Shown one piece after another: positions 29,130-39,240 of a stretch of DNA of 46,000 nt. The notes below the pieces were generated by a model, which ran no database searches, was not told the DNA's origin, and saw only the letters and a list, made by a program, of their open reading frames with translations. The first letter of the stretch is position 1. Each line of letters opens with the position of its first letter. This DNA is from Chara braunii (Eukaryota > Streptophyta > Charophyceae > Charales > Characeae): assembly GCA_003427395.1 (NCBI GenBank), contig BFEA01000077.1, positions 1,241,419-1,287,418 of the forward strand. Reading direction: 5' to 3'. Both the position numbers and the translations under genes were made by a program.

Positions 29130-29877
29130 GCTCAGCCTTTGGCTTACACTATTGGTTACGATGGTGGACTTTCATCCGAGGAATTCGGGGATCGAGATTG
29201 GGCGGTGACGATGTGAGGATATCAGAGTAATGCGAAGGGCCCGGCGGGGTTATCCCCCTTGGTTGTCATCGGTGGTGTCGAAACGGCGTTAGCGGAAGCG
29301 ACTTTGGATTCGGAGGTCGTCGTGACAGTTGAGGACCTTGAGTATGCATCTCGATTGGCGAGCCCCCTCGGGTTCCGGTGTATCGGGGCATTGGCGAACT
29401 TCCTCTATCGCACGTATCTCGAGACACGGACCGAAGGGGTCAACATGCATGTGAGCTGGTGGGTGATTAAGCACACGAGGCGGAAGGAGCCTAGGTTGTC
29501 AGAGTGTTTTTTGTGGCGGCGCCCGCTGCCCCGCCTATAGTCTGCTGCAAGAGGTTGATAATGAGTACCGTAACGCCTGTTGGGGCCGCAGCGGGAACAA
29601 ATCGGCGACCCGGGGACATAGCTTGCGGAGTCTATGGAAGCGGCGGTCCTGTGGGTCCCTACGCCACTTCAACTTTTTCGAGGTCCTATTCTGAAGATTC
29701 GCTACTGCTACGAAAATCCGGCGAGGCCCGTTTCGTTTAGACCCACACTGTGGGCTTTGCAATAGGCTGCGCCCCTCCATACTCTCGCCACCCGCCTTCT
29801 GGGCTTGAGTGATCTACCAGATATCAACTCCTTTACGGAATTTCAGTTATCGCAGGACCACGATCTGGTCGTCTGAA
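29130..29877 (+). pseudogene. Degenerate extra frame downstream of pol (unknown function)
   Basis: One reading frame has long protein-like stretches broken by stops. Following a stop at 29127 it reads YTIGYDGGLSSEEFGDRDWA, has a TGA near 29214, then 107 open codons to TAG 29538-29540 (LVVIGGVETALAEATLDSEV, YASRLASPLGFRCIGALANF, VNMHVSWWVIKHTRRKEPRL). After a poor stretch with several stops, the same frame from ATG 29634 gives MEAAVLWVPTPLQLFRGPIL and, past a TAG at 29763, LHTLATRLLGLSDLPDINSF to TGA 29874. Position after integrase is where env-like or other extra frames occur in some LTR elements. I see no signal peptide or membrane segment, so I do not call it env. Confidence 0.4.
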
Positions 29878-30220
29878 ACAGCCTACGCCTTTGAAACGGT
29901 TTGAATTACCCGCACTAGTGGGGCGCCGTGAAAATACAGTAGAGGAGGGCGCTACGATATTACCATGCGGGTCGTTGTCAGGCCAGGTCTTGGGGCGGAA
30001 GGCCGACCAAGTAGTCGGTAGTATACGAGACTTCCTCGAAGATAGCCGGACTGTAGCGTGTTAGGCGCTGAGGAACACGGAGGACGGTCGTGTTGGTGAC
30101 AAGAAGAGGCGAGGCAGCGAAGGCTCGGGGACGCACGGCGTCTCCCTGCTAAAAGAGACGGGACTTGGCCGGAAACCTTCTTATCTGAAGAAGAAAGGAC
30201 AGTCATCAGCATCAACCTTC
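29878..30220 (+). other. Element 2 3' region before the gap
   Basis: No gene recognised; scattered stops in every frame. Confidence 0.45.
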
Positions 30221-30373
30221 TGCACCCTGCTCAGTTAATCCTCTGGTGATCCAGAGTAATCAATGCTGGCAGGCCCAAATGCTTTCCTTTTTCTGATGCA
30301 CCCTGCTCAGTTAATCCTCTGGTGATCCAGAGTAATCAATGCTGGCAGGCCCAAATGCTTTCCTTTTTCTGAT
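30221..30373. repeat. 76-bp tandem duplication running into the gap
   Basis: The unit starting TGCACCCTGCTCAG at 30221 is repeated exactly at 30297 and the second copy ends at the first N (30374). As at 3731, an exact duplicate at a gap edge suggests overlapping contig ends rather than a true repeat. Confidence 0.85.
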
Positions 30374-30623
30374 NNNNNNNNNNNNNNNNNNNNNNNNNNN
30401 NNNNNNNNNNNNNNNNNNNNNNNNNNNNNNNNNNNNNNNNNNNNNNNNNNNNNNNNNNNNNNNNNNNNNNNNNNNNNNNNNNNNNNNNNNNNNNNNNNNN
30501 NNNNNNNNNNNNNNNNNNNNNNNNNNNNNNNNNNNNNNNNNNNNNNNNNNNNNNNNNNNNNNNNNNNNNNNNNNNNNNNNNNNNNNNNNNNNNNNNNNNN
30601 NNNNNNNNNNNNNNNNNNNNNNN
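30374..30623. other. Assembly gap (250 N)
   Basis: Undetermined bases, followed by a T run at 30624-30641. Confidence 0.95.
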
Positions 30624-31337
30624 TTTTTTTTTTTTTTTTTGTGATAGGCTGATAGCACTGTTTTTTTTTAATACCTTGGTGGGTTTCATGTGTCTGCCTC
30701 AGGCTGCTGCATGCAAGGTGGTGCCTCCTCTGTGTATGTGAAATGTTTTGCTGCTCTGTGTCCGACTGGCGGATGAGGTATGAAACAGTGTACAGGTCGT
30801 GGCTGTAAGCGCGGAGGTAGGGCACTGCATTCATACTTGAGTTGAGCTCTTTATACAGTCACTGTGGCTGATTATGTTTTTTTCATTGCTTGTGAAAACT
30901 TGAGTGCAGGTTGATTGAACATTGGATTGCTCCTGAGGTCAGCTACTTCATTTCTCGAGTGCAAGTGCACTTTACATGAATGAACAGATGTGTGGGCACT
31001 CAGTGCTTAGCCACACACAGATGTGGCACAGTGGGTGACCTTGCAACTCATTCCTTCATTCCGTTTTGGTTTTTGGATGGACCTGGGAGCAATATCTGGT
31101 GCCTGTTTCAGAACACACACACACTTCTTTTTTTTTCTTAAACCACCAGTACTTGGCCGGGTTGGCCCAGCTATAGGGGGTGGAAAAAAAGAGAGTAGAA
31201 ACGTTTCTAGTCGGGCGAGTTTGGGCGCTCCTGTACTGACCCGTACATTTCCTAAAATTGTGTGCTTGTTAATGGGCACGAGGCCCACGACATTAGGAAG
31301 TACTGGTGGGTTAACAAAAGACCCACTAGGGTGATGG
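30624..31337 (+). other. Element 2 3' region after the gap
   Basis: No gene recognised. T runs at 30624-30641, 30661-30669 and near 31128-31136. The phrase AAACCACCAGTACTT at 31141-31155 recurs near 44606 and, inverted, near 39595, so it marks another dispersed repeat. Confidence 0.45.
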
Positions 31338-31460
31338 ACGTGCCGATAAGCGCAGTGACGCAGTCACCTCCAGCACCCTTCGCCCTTGGAGGGTGGGGGA
31401 GGGGGGGGCTCCGTGTGTTGGTGGGGAGCAACAACTTCTAGAAAACGGGTCCAACGTCCC
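31338..31460 (-). repeat. SINE-like copy, minus strand
   Basis: From 31460 on the minus strand: GGGACGTTGGACCCG, GTTGCTCCCCACCAACA, then CGCTTATCGGCAC near 31340, the same order as in the copies at 37137 and 1187. It lies inside the 3' part of element 2, so it inserted into that element. Confidence 0.7.
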
Positions 31461-32165
31461 TTATACAGAAGTATCTGAGATGGGCTGAGTTCGTATAGAG
31501 AGTTTGCGCGAGACTGAGGACTCTCACATGCATATTAGCGGAGCTGCGGAAGTTTTTCTTTCACAGAGCATTCCACAAGTTCTGTGCGATTTGTCCACTA
31601 TGAATACTGTTTGTTGGCTTGTGTTCTTCAACTTGAATGGAGCTGTCCGTACACTGTGTACTGCTGCGAGTCCTTCTTTGGCTGTTTTTCCATTTCATAG
31701 TTTTCATTTCATGTACTGGTTCAGAAGTTGTGTAAAACTGAATTGGAAGTTGGAACTAAATTAAATCTTCTAGGTTGGATATTTTGCTTTCATGTGTGGT
31801 TCACCAGCTGGCAGCTGTGACGGTGGTCCTTGTAATATCTGCGGCGTTTTCTTTCAAAGTTTCAGGTTGTTGTTTAAATTTGTCTTTCTTTTCTCTCTCT
31901 CTTTTTTTGTGTTTGTTCTCTCTTTGTTAATTGTGTCTAGGGAGCCGTTGAAGATGGGAATAGTAGTATGGGCACTGCGTATTGCAGTGTGGTTTGTGCA
32001 ATTAGGAGGACTGATGTCTCTGTGTCGGTCTATATGTCTGAGTGTTTCACGGTGGTGATAGACCTTTGCCCAAGGGAGTATCGGACTGTTGAGTCTGGTG
32101 GGAACTCACAGTGCAGATGGACTAGTAGCCTTCTTTGCTCCCGGGCCTGCTGAACGAGTCGGCTA
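31461..32165 (+). other. Element 2 3' region, no gene seen
   Basis: T-rich with a pyrimidine stretch at 31880-31930. No recognisable protein. Confidence 0.45.
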
Positions 32166-32321
32166 TTGCCTTGTGGCTTGCTTGGGTGTCTGTTCTCGCA
32201 GCTGTTGCCTTGTGGCTTGCTTGGGTGTCTGTTCTCACAGCTGTTGCCTTGTGGCTTGCATGGGTGTCTGTTCTCGCAGCTGTTGCCTTGTGGCGTGCTT
32301 GGGTGTGTGTTCGCGCAGGGC
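32166..32321. repeat. 39-bp minisatellite, four copies
   Basis: Units beginning TTGCCTTGTGGCTTGC start at 32166, 32205, 32244 and 32283 with few differences. Because 39 is a multiple of three, open frames with Cys/Leu/Val-rich repeats arise on the plus strand. I regard these as a consequence of the repeat. Confidence 0.85.
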
Positions 32322-32364
32322 CACGTATCTGCCTTGTGTCCCAACTTTGCTGCTTTTGTGCATG

Positions 32365-32880
32365 CCTTGTTACCTGCTCGTCCGCCTGCTCACCTTGTTA
32401 CCTGCTCGTCCGCCTGCTCACCTTGCTGCTTGCCTTGTTACCTTGCCAGTCACTTACTTATCCCGCTGCGTTCCTTGTGGGTTGGATGGACCCCTGTTGG
32501 CCTTGTCACTAGCCTTATTGTTTGCTCATCCACCCACTTGTTCCTTTTGCTGTTGCCATCCCAGCTGCCCTCTCAACTTGTTCCCTGTCCGTCTGCCTGC
32601 TTTGCCGGTCTTTTTTTCTTGCTTTACTGGTGTTCGACTTGTTGCCTGCTTGGGTACCTACCAACCCACTGGCCGGTCTCCCATGTGGCCTACCTTCTTG
32701 GCTTCCATCCGGCGGCCGCCTGTTGGCACTAGTTGGTCAACCTGTTGTACCTGCTCTAGTCTGCCTTGTTGCCTTGCTGCTTGCCTTTCCACTTCATCAA
32801 CCTCTCACCTCCATAGCCTCTCTCTCCCTGTCTAGGCATTTCGTCCACCTGTGTAACGAAACTCCTCAGGAGACTTGACC
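32365..32880. repeat. Pyrimidine-rich stretch with 28-bp duplicated unit
   Basis: CCTTGTTACCTGCTCGTCCG begins at 32365 and again at 32393 (two copies, 28 bp), followed by several hundred bases made of CTGCCTGCTTGCC-like words. Several plus-strand frames are open across it, which indicates compositional bias and not a gene. Confidence 0.65.
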
Positions 32881-33043
32881 TTCCAATGGATGAAAAAAGA
32901 AGAGCATGGTTCATCCTCGAATCATATAGCGCTCATCCTCTCCACTACGACCTGAGCGAGACGAGAGAGCTGACATCTCCTCAACATGTTTTGGCTACCG
33001 GGTTTCTGGACCAGAACTAACCTCACAAGGGGCACACTTGCTC
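32881..33043 (+). other. Element 2 sequence just before the 3' LTR
   Basis: Holds a weak purine run (ACAAGGGGCA, about 33024-33033) near the start of the LTR that may be a decayed polypurine tract. Confidence 0.35.
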
Positions 33044-33961
33044 TGTGACCTGCCTGTGACGAACTACTTCCCGAACCCGTGCTATCTTTCGTACCCCTCC
33101 TTTTTGTATCATACCAACCCCATAAACCCCCCCCGTTTCGTTTTCTTGATGCCGCATTTTTTGGCCCCCACCTTTCGAAAGCTTTTACGATTCCTGGGTT
33201 TGGCTTTTCCTTTTTGCAATTCGGGAGATACTTGGGAATTTACGTGCGCCTTAGCGAGCGCACTGGGAATTGGGTCCAGCAGTTGGGATTTCCGGGATAA
33301 GCGGAACTCCGACGTGTCCTTTTTGTGTGCGAATGTTCTCGGTCGCGTCGGGGAAAACTCTCGGAATTTTGCAAGGATACGAATGGGCGCAGGACTTTCT
33401 TTTCCCGCGTTGCTCTTTCTCGCGCGGATATGGTGATTTCAATTTTGAATTGGTTTAGGACGTAGGCGAGCTGTAACTGTTTCGGTGCCTTTTTCTTTTG
33501 TTTTTTGATGACGGCGCCACACATGCAAAGGCGTTCTCCTCTCTGTCCCCCGCATCGCTCTCTCCCGCGCTCCTTTTTCCTTCCCCCTCCTCCTCCTCTC
33601 TCCTCGTAACTGTTTTTCTCCCTCCCTTTCTCTCTCCCGCTCAGTTCTTTGCGTGCCCATTTCCCCTTTCTTGATCATCTGAATCTTGGACCCATCTTGG
33701 GCTACTTCTCGCGCCTTCTCTTCTCTCCGAGCAAAGCTCGTGAAGTTCGGTCGATCCTTCGATTAATCTTGCCCACCAATCAGACGCGGGGTACGGTAGG
33801 ATCTGCCTATCGCGCGACGAGTCTGATTGGTTAATCTGGAGTTTCGAAGCATCAACATGGCTTCCGCGAAGCGCTCCTCTCAAAGTCTTCTCCTCCTGCT
33901 TCTCCTCTTACACTTCGACTTTCACCTTGCATTCTCCCTCCCTTGGCTCCCTCCTCGCTGC

Positions 33962-33968
33962 TATAAAT
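33962..33968 (+). promoter_or_regulatory. TATA box of the 3' LTR
   Basis: TATAAAT in the same context as at 21522 (CTATAAATTCCGCAAGCGC). See the 5' LTR entry. Confidence 0.6.
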
Positions 33969-35022
33969 TCCGCAAGCGCGCCCGCAAATCTCTCTTACGT
34001 TCTTGACTCTCAAGCCTGCTTCCGGGAAGCAGTGGCTAGGCAGAGTGTTTGGTGCGAGTCGGAAAGTCCTGTCGGGCTGACGATAGGCTGGCCGGTTGCG
34101 CGCTTGATCGCCACGACGGACTGTGGGGTCTGGGCGAACCGCATCGAGTTTACGTCAACGGGGTGACGATCGCATTGGTGGGAGTTAGCACGCGACGGCC
34201 GGGATTGTCGGTGCGGGTATGAGGATCGATGATTGGAGTTGAGTGAGTGATTGGCCTGGGGCCATATTGGAATCCACGGCGAATGCGCCTTTGTTGTTGC
34301 GGATCTTTATCTCTGGCGTGAGTGTACGGCGGCAACGCCGAACTTCCTCTTCTCAGATTTTGTCCTCCTCTATCTCGACACTCCTCCCTCCTCTCTCTCT
34401 CTCTCTCTCCTCTATCTTTGAATGATGTCGAGTCTCGATCTCTTTCTCTCTCTCTAATGGGAATGAGTNTGCATGCTATTCCTGTGTGAAAGAACTTCTT
34501 CCGGAACTCTTCCATTAGTTTCCTGGGTAGTCCCCCTATGCAAGAGCCCCGTCTTCGTGTCTTGTGAACAGTGGATGCGTGTGTATTATTCAGCGATCCA
34601 TCTTTTATCCCTGTGCATACCTCATTTTCGCACCTTCCACAGTGAATGTATGTATAGAGGTACGTGTCTTTTTGCGTTGATTAGACGATTGTCGTCGGGA
34701 TTTTGTCCGAGAATGCAAGAGTGTTTAGATCTGTAGTTCCGAATGCACTGCGCATGCCATCTGCCTTATGTTGCACTACCTCTGCAACCGATCTACAGGG
34801 CAGCTTCGAAAAATAAGGCGCCTGGGATCAACACCACGGTGGTTTACGGGAACCTGAGTCACGGGTCGGTCCCTTAGTTACATGCATGATCGAGCTGATG
34901 AATGTTTTTTTTTCTCTTTTTCTTTCTCTTCTCTCTCTCTCCCTCGTGTTGGAAAGGATTGATTGAAAATTGCGCGATTGTTCCTCCTTGATGACGACTC
35001 GGAGTTTTTGCAATTGATTGAC

Positions 35023-35439
35023 ATATAGACTGACAAGCACCCTTCGATCGGGCGTCAGCCTCCCGTACCTCCCGTATCAACACGACCTTTTCCTTACAAC
35101 GAGGAAAGGACACGTGTATGCGAGTGGGACGTACGAGAAGCTGTCGCACAGATCGGAGGGCGATACTACTTCCCTCCCGCAAACCGTTGTTCAGGGTTCG
35201 TAGAAGCTGGGTTTGTTATTATCGACACACACTTTCCACCCTACTCAATATTGCTCCCCTTTAACGAGCTGATCGTCATTCCGTGGACAGCAGTGGCGCC
35301 CCATTGGCCTCGAACCCTGTGCACAGAGTGCCAGCGTTTCGATCGCTACGAAGCGAAGGGCTTCCACTACCGAATACGGAGTGAGGACGAGCATAAGGAA
35401 AGAGCCACGCGTCTGCAGCCCTCCACATCAGACTCATAA
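35023..35439 (+). pseudogene. LTR-encoded open frame, 3' LTR copy (unknown function)
   Basis: The codons matching the start of the other copy are ATA (35023) and TAG (35026), where the 5' LTR has ATG TGG. Both fit single G-to-A changes. From 35029 the frame is open for 136 codons to TAA 35437-35439. It contains YNEERTRVCEWDVREAVAQI, RYYFPPANRCSGFVEAGFVI, FNELIVIPWTAVAPHWP, TLCTECQRFDRYEAKG and RSEDEHKERATRLQPSTS. Beyond the stop the sequence still follows the 5' copy for some 80 bases (SERRRDLI), so the stop truncates it. This is the longest uninterrupted piece of the frame and the best query for a search. Confidence 0.6.
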
Positions 35440-35785
35440 CTGACCAGCGAGCGACGACGGGATTTGATATGAAAACGAGACACACGAAGCGTGTCGAAGC
35501 CCTTCCGCTCTAAACGACGGGCCGTAGCGCGGTGGGAAGCTCGACAATACTTTTTGGATTGAATTTGGATTTTTCTCTTTTCGCGCCGTGCCCGTGCGCG
35601 CATTCTGCAACGCGCGAAAGCAACCGACTTACTTCATCGGACCAACACGGGGGATTTCAGTTCCGTCTGTGTCCCCACACTCAATTTCCAAAAATCCTTG
35701 GCACACCCCATCTTGTTGTTTTTCTGGGCCTCTTTCCGCACATCTAGCACTCCAAACGAAAGACAGCGCAGGGCGTGAGGTTGCG

Positions 35786-37136
35786 CGTCACAGTAGTGGC
35801 ACCTACCTTAAGACCACCTACCATGCTATGTTGTAGTCCTATTGGTCTAATTCCCTAGTCCTATCCGTGGCCCGGATATCATCATATCTTCGCTGGTCAT
35901 CCATGTCCACCAGACTCCACCTTTCTTTTGTCATCCTACTCATCCCTCGTTACTGCCAAACAGTGGCAATGAACAAATTTTGAGGCCAAAATTGATTTTG
36001 GGCACAGATCAACCCACCCATCAATGCCATCATAACCTGTGGGATGAGCACTAGGTCCTTGTTGCTGGTTCATCACATGTGTACATGACTTTGAACGCTG
36101 AAGATGAGGATTGCTCGATGTTTGTGAGTTTCATTATGATGACACATGCAGTTTTGTGCCGCGAACGTGCCATAAATCATGAGCAATTCACATCATATTT
36201 CTTCTTTCCTGTTTAGAAAGCAACTTATCCATTGTTCACTGCAGTATGAAAAAGAAAGCATTTGAAAATTTTTTGAGTGGATTTGCCATACTTCATAGCA
36301 CAGAATGTGGGGTCCACAGAAAGTGGTTGTCAAACCACAGTGACTTCATCCGAGCCTCTTTTTCCCAAGGCGAATTTTGCGCTGGGCGCTAGAACAAAAA
36401 AGAACCAGCAAGCATTCTAAAAGAAATTCTAGTCTGATTTGGCTACCATGAACATGGACCAGTTCTCTCCAACATCAGAAGAATGATTTGGGCAGACTGG
36501 AGGAAAACCAGCACGTCAATTTTCACAAGCAAAGTGCCAGGAGCTGCTGGTCTTTCAGAACCTGGGGCATTAACGTGCGAATGCTGAAGTCGAAATTGAA
36601 GGGGATCAATGGATCATCATCGAGCCATGATGGCTGATGGGCCTCCTCGCCCCCCCGTGAAATTGTTCAACATGCAAAAAGTTTAACTTCATTCTTTTCT
36701 TCCTGTAACGTTGTCAAATCCTTGACGAGGTCTACCCGCTGTGCGATTTGTACATGAACCAAAGTTTAACTTCATTCTTTTCTTCCTGTAACGTTGTCAA
36801 ATCCTTGACGAGGTCTACCCGCTGTGCGATTTGTACATGAACCGTTACGTACTAAGTGACTGTGAAACTACATGATTTGGCGAGGTTTACCCCCTGATGG
36901 CTTTTAGCCTCTTAGGGGGAACACACAGGTGACAGGACTAGCATAGAATTACAGAACTGGCGCCGATAGGTGGAAGTCTTAGGGGTCGGTGTGCTCGCCC
37001 TCCTTGGGCTACGCCGCTACGAAACTGACAATGCATTGTCTTTGACATTTTGTTTCCATTACGATGAACATAATTGACACGTGGCACATTGACATGAACT
37101 CGGGTGGAATACGGAACACCTGGTTATAATTGTTGA
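35786..37136. other. Intergenic stretch, no gene seen
   Basis: AT-richer than element 2 and without open frames of note. It holds an 83-bp tandem duplication (listed separately). I recognise nothing else. Confidence 0.6.
36678..36843. repeat. 83-bp exact tandem duplication
   Basis: Bases 36678-36760 (AAAGTTTAACTTCATTC...) recur at 36761-36843 without a gap between them. There is no N here, so this is either a recent true duplication or a join error. Confidence 0.85.
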
Positions 37137-37291
37137 GGGACGCTGGGCCCGATTTCCAGTAGGTGTCGCTCCCCACCAATAGATGGAGCCTCCTCGAGCA
37201 TGCTAGTGGCGTCTGCTCTTATCAGCACCCCTAGCATCCACTCGGGTTGTTTTCTTCTTCAAAAAAAAAAAAGAAAAAAAAAAAAAAAAGA
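37137..37291 (+). repeat. SINE-like copy with poly-A tail
   Basis: GGGACGCTGGGCCCGATTTC head, GCTCCCCACCAATAGATGGA, body with GTCTGCTCTTATCAGCACC, then an A-rich tail at 37261-37291. At about 155 bases this is one of the most complete copies and useful as a reference for the family. Confidence 0.8.
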
Positions 37292-37295
37292 GAAA

Positions 37296-37483
37296 GGGAC
37301 GCTGGAGTCCAGGACCCGGTTTCCAGCAGGTGCAGCTCCCCACTGCAGGTATAGATTGGAGCCATCAGGATTCGGGTGTCTGCAGACTTCTATCAACAGG
37401 GGCTCTTACCATCCTGATGGCAGAAGCTCTGCCCTGAACGATGATTGAACAAACAAACAAAAAAAAAAAACACAACAAAAAAA
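37296..37483 (+). repeat. Second SINE-like copy directly after the first
   Basis: Starts four bases after the A tail of the preceding copy: GGGACGCTGGAGTCCAGGAC (a six-base insertion in the head), CAGCTCCCCACTGCAGG, GGGGCTCTTACCATCC, then an A-rich tail to 37483. Head-to-tail placement suggests insertion into the tail of the first copy. Confidence 0.8.
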
Positions 37484-37749
37484 GAACCACCATTGGGTAA
37501 TTTTCTTTTGTTTTGGCGGGCACTGCCAGGCTGCCAGCCAAACCGTTTCAGCAGGCTCAACCACCAACGACGCGGCGAATATACGGCTCAGGCCAAAACG
37601 AGAAGCTGAAAAACTTGGTGGCCCTTTAAGAACTGGCGTGGGCCTCCCCTCCCACCAGACCATTTGCACAGTGGCTTTGTGGACATGGGCCATCCACCTC
37701 CTTCACTCCCTCATCCTCCGCATCCTCATCCCCTCTCCTCCCCCACCTC

Positions 37750-37751
<2 letters not shown>

Positions 37752-37838
<87 letters not shown>
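37752..37838. repeat. GT microsatellite followed by GA microsatellite
   Basis: About 30 GT units (37752-37811) then 13 GA units (to 37838). Confidence 0.95.
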
Positions 37839-37845
<7 letters not shown>

Positions 37846-37970
37846 GGAGGACAGGCACACTTCATGCTGACACACACTATCACAGGAGTGACTTCCTGGG
37901 GAATCACGATGGACTGGAGGGTTTGGTGTTTTCAATGGCAACCAAACACAGGGCACACACTACTCAGCAT

Positions 37971-37974
<4 letters not shown>

Positions 37975-38061
<87 letters not shown>

Positions 38062-38062
38062 N

Positions 38063-38142
<80 letters not shown>

Positions 38143-38156
38143 TTTGTGTGTGTGTG
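37975..38156. repeat. Long CT microsatellite followed by GT microsatellite
   Basis: About 150 bases of CT with one N at 38062, then GT units with one TTT interruption to about 38156. Open frames giving Ser-Leu or Arg-Glu repeats here are artefacts. Confidence 0.95.
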
Positions 38157-39240
38157 ACACCATCAATCCAGATCTTCAGTTGTCTAACTAACTTCATGGA
38201 TCATCAGTAGCAGCAGAGGATCGGCGCTCTGCAGAATCTGACTTAGATGAGAGCACACAAGGTCTCTCCGTTCCATGTGACCCAACTCAACAGAATGAAA
38301 GGCTTGTGAGGCCGTAATGAAACTGCAGTATTTGGCATGGGTACATTGGGCAGAAAGACAGCCTCTGGAAATCCCACCGGGCCGGGCATGTTTTGTCAAG
38401 ACTCTCCGTCCAGACTGTGTTCCTCAGGGCTGCATCCCGTACCACCGTACCAACGAGCCCAGCTAAGTGGGTGGCAGTGCTGCACTGGGTACACCTATAA
38501 AGTGGCATAAACTATTGAAATACAGACCTGAGTTCGAACCCTCGGGCCAGTAAGTTCAACGATTGAAATGTGAGATGAGATGTAAAGGCATTGCCCTTTC
38601 TTTTGAAAGAAACGGATTAAATTTTCCATCCCACAGCTCTGCCGAACCCATCTACTCATACCGTTGCATGAGGGCATCAAGCAAAATTGTCATGGGAAAC
38701 CTGTACACTCCTTCAGCAGAAGTATTGGAGATAAGATCCCTGAAGGCCTTAGAGCTCAAGTACATGACATGATGACACCCTTGGGCTGTGTAAACCGGTA
38801 TGAGCAGTACTCTGCTTCGGGTGAACTGGCAGTTCGCTAGTAGTTTTTTTTTTCCGATCATGAGAGAGAAGACTTCAACCGGCACACAGGAAGACCTGTA
38901 TGTCCAAAGTACAACCCCCCGGGCCGGGGCCCCCCCTGGCTAATTGGCAGACCATTAGGATGTTGTACTGATGGCTTAATTGATGAGGGTTCCTTTTTCT
39001 TTTCCGTCCCCTGACTCCCCTTCGGGCCTCCGAAGACAACTTGCCCTATCTTTTCATGTCCAAGCCTTTGGAAATTTTGTCACTCCTGAGATTCCCCATG
39101 ACACTGTATGGATTTCTTTCTAGTACATGTATGGATTACTTTTTAAAATGAAGCATAACGCGTACTCAGGCTAGTACTTCAAGAAAAGAGTATCGCTTAC
39201 TACGGTCATGGAAGGAATGCCCTCACCGTAGACTCATACG
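38157..39240. other. Intergenic stretch with a possible tRNA-derived element
   Basis: No gene seen apart from the tRNA-like segment at 38455-38560. Confidence 0.5.
38455..38560 (+). repeat. Candidate tRNA-derived SINE head (A and B boxes)
   Basis: AGCTAAGTGGGTGG at 38461 resembles an RNA polymerase III A box. AGTTCGAACCCTCG at 38531 is a perfect B-box core (GTTCGAACC), about 70 bases downstream. No tRNA cloverleaf can be completed around them, so it is not a functional tRNA. Confidence 0.35.

Larger units (their letters stand above)
20626..35785 (+). mobile_element. Element 2: decayed Ty3/Gypsy-type LTR retrotransposon with ORF-bearing LTRs
   Basis: Two homologous long LTRs (about 20626-22930 and 33044-35785) enclose a primer site, gag, protease, RT, RNase H, a PHD-type finger, integrase and a further decayed frame. 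The LTRs differ substantially, with conserved blocks near 80 percent by eye, so the insertion is old or the two LTRs derive from different copies. No matching 5-bp target duplication could be found at the ends, which are themselves approximate. All frames carry stops and shifts. A 250-N gap lies in the 3' part. Intact open blocks are longest in the LTR frame and the integrase. Confidence 0.8.
33044..35785 (+). repeat. 3' LTR of element 2
   Basis: Collinear with 20626-22930 through many blocks, the last being GCGCAGGGCGTGAGGTT at 35766-35782. Similarity starts at TGTGACGAAC (33055), with an upstream TGTGACC at 33044 as an alternative start. It is longer than the 5' copy by about 400 bases of insertions, including CT-rich sequence at 34395-34455. 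A single N lies at 34469. Confidence 0.75.

Noticed and set aside
29130-29877. Calling the post-pol frame an env gene
   Set aside because: No signal peptide, transmembrane segment or glycosylation pattern could be seen.
30307-30834. Open frames of 115-175 codons
   Set aside because: Mostly undetermined bases of the 250-N gap.
32089-32878. Cys/Leu-rich open frames of up to 248 codons
   Set aside because: They follow from a 39-bp minisatellite and pyrimidine-rich words; more than one plus-strand frame is open across the region and none has a recognisable motif.
37638-38210. Open frames with Cys-Val, Ser-Leu or Arg-Glu repeats
   Set aside because: Translations of GT, CT and GA microsatellites.
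38461-38545. A functional tRNA gene
   Set aside because: Box-like sequences are present but no acceptor stem or cloverleaf can be formed.
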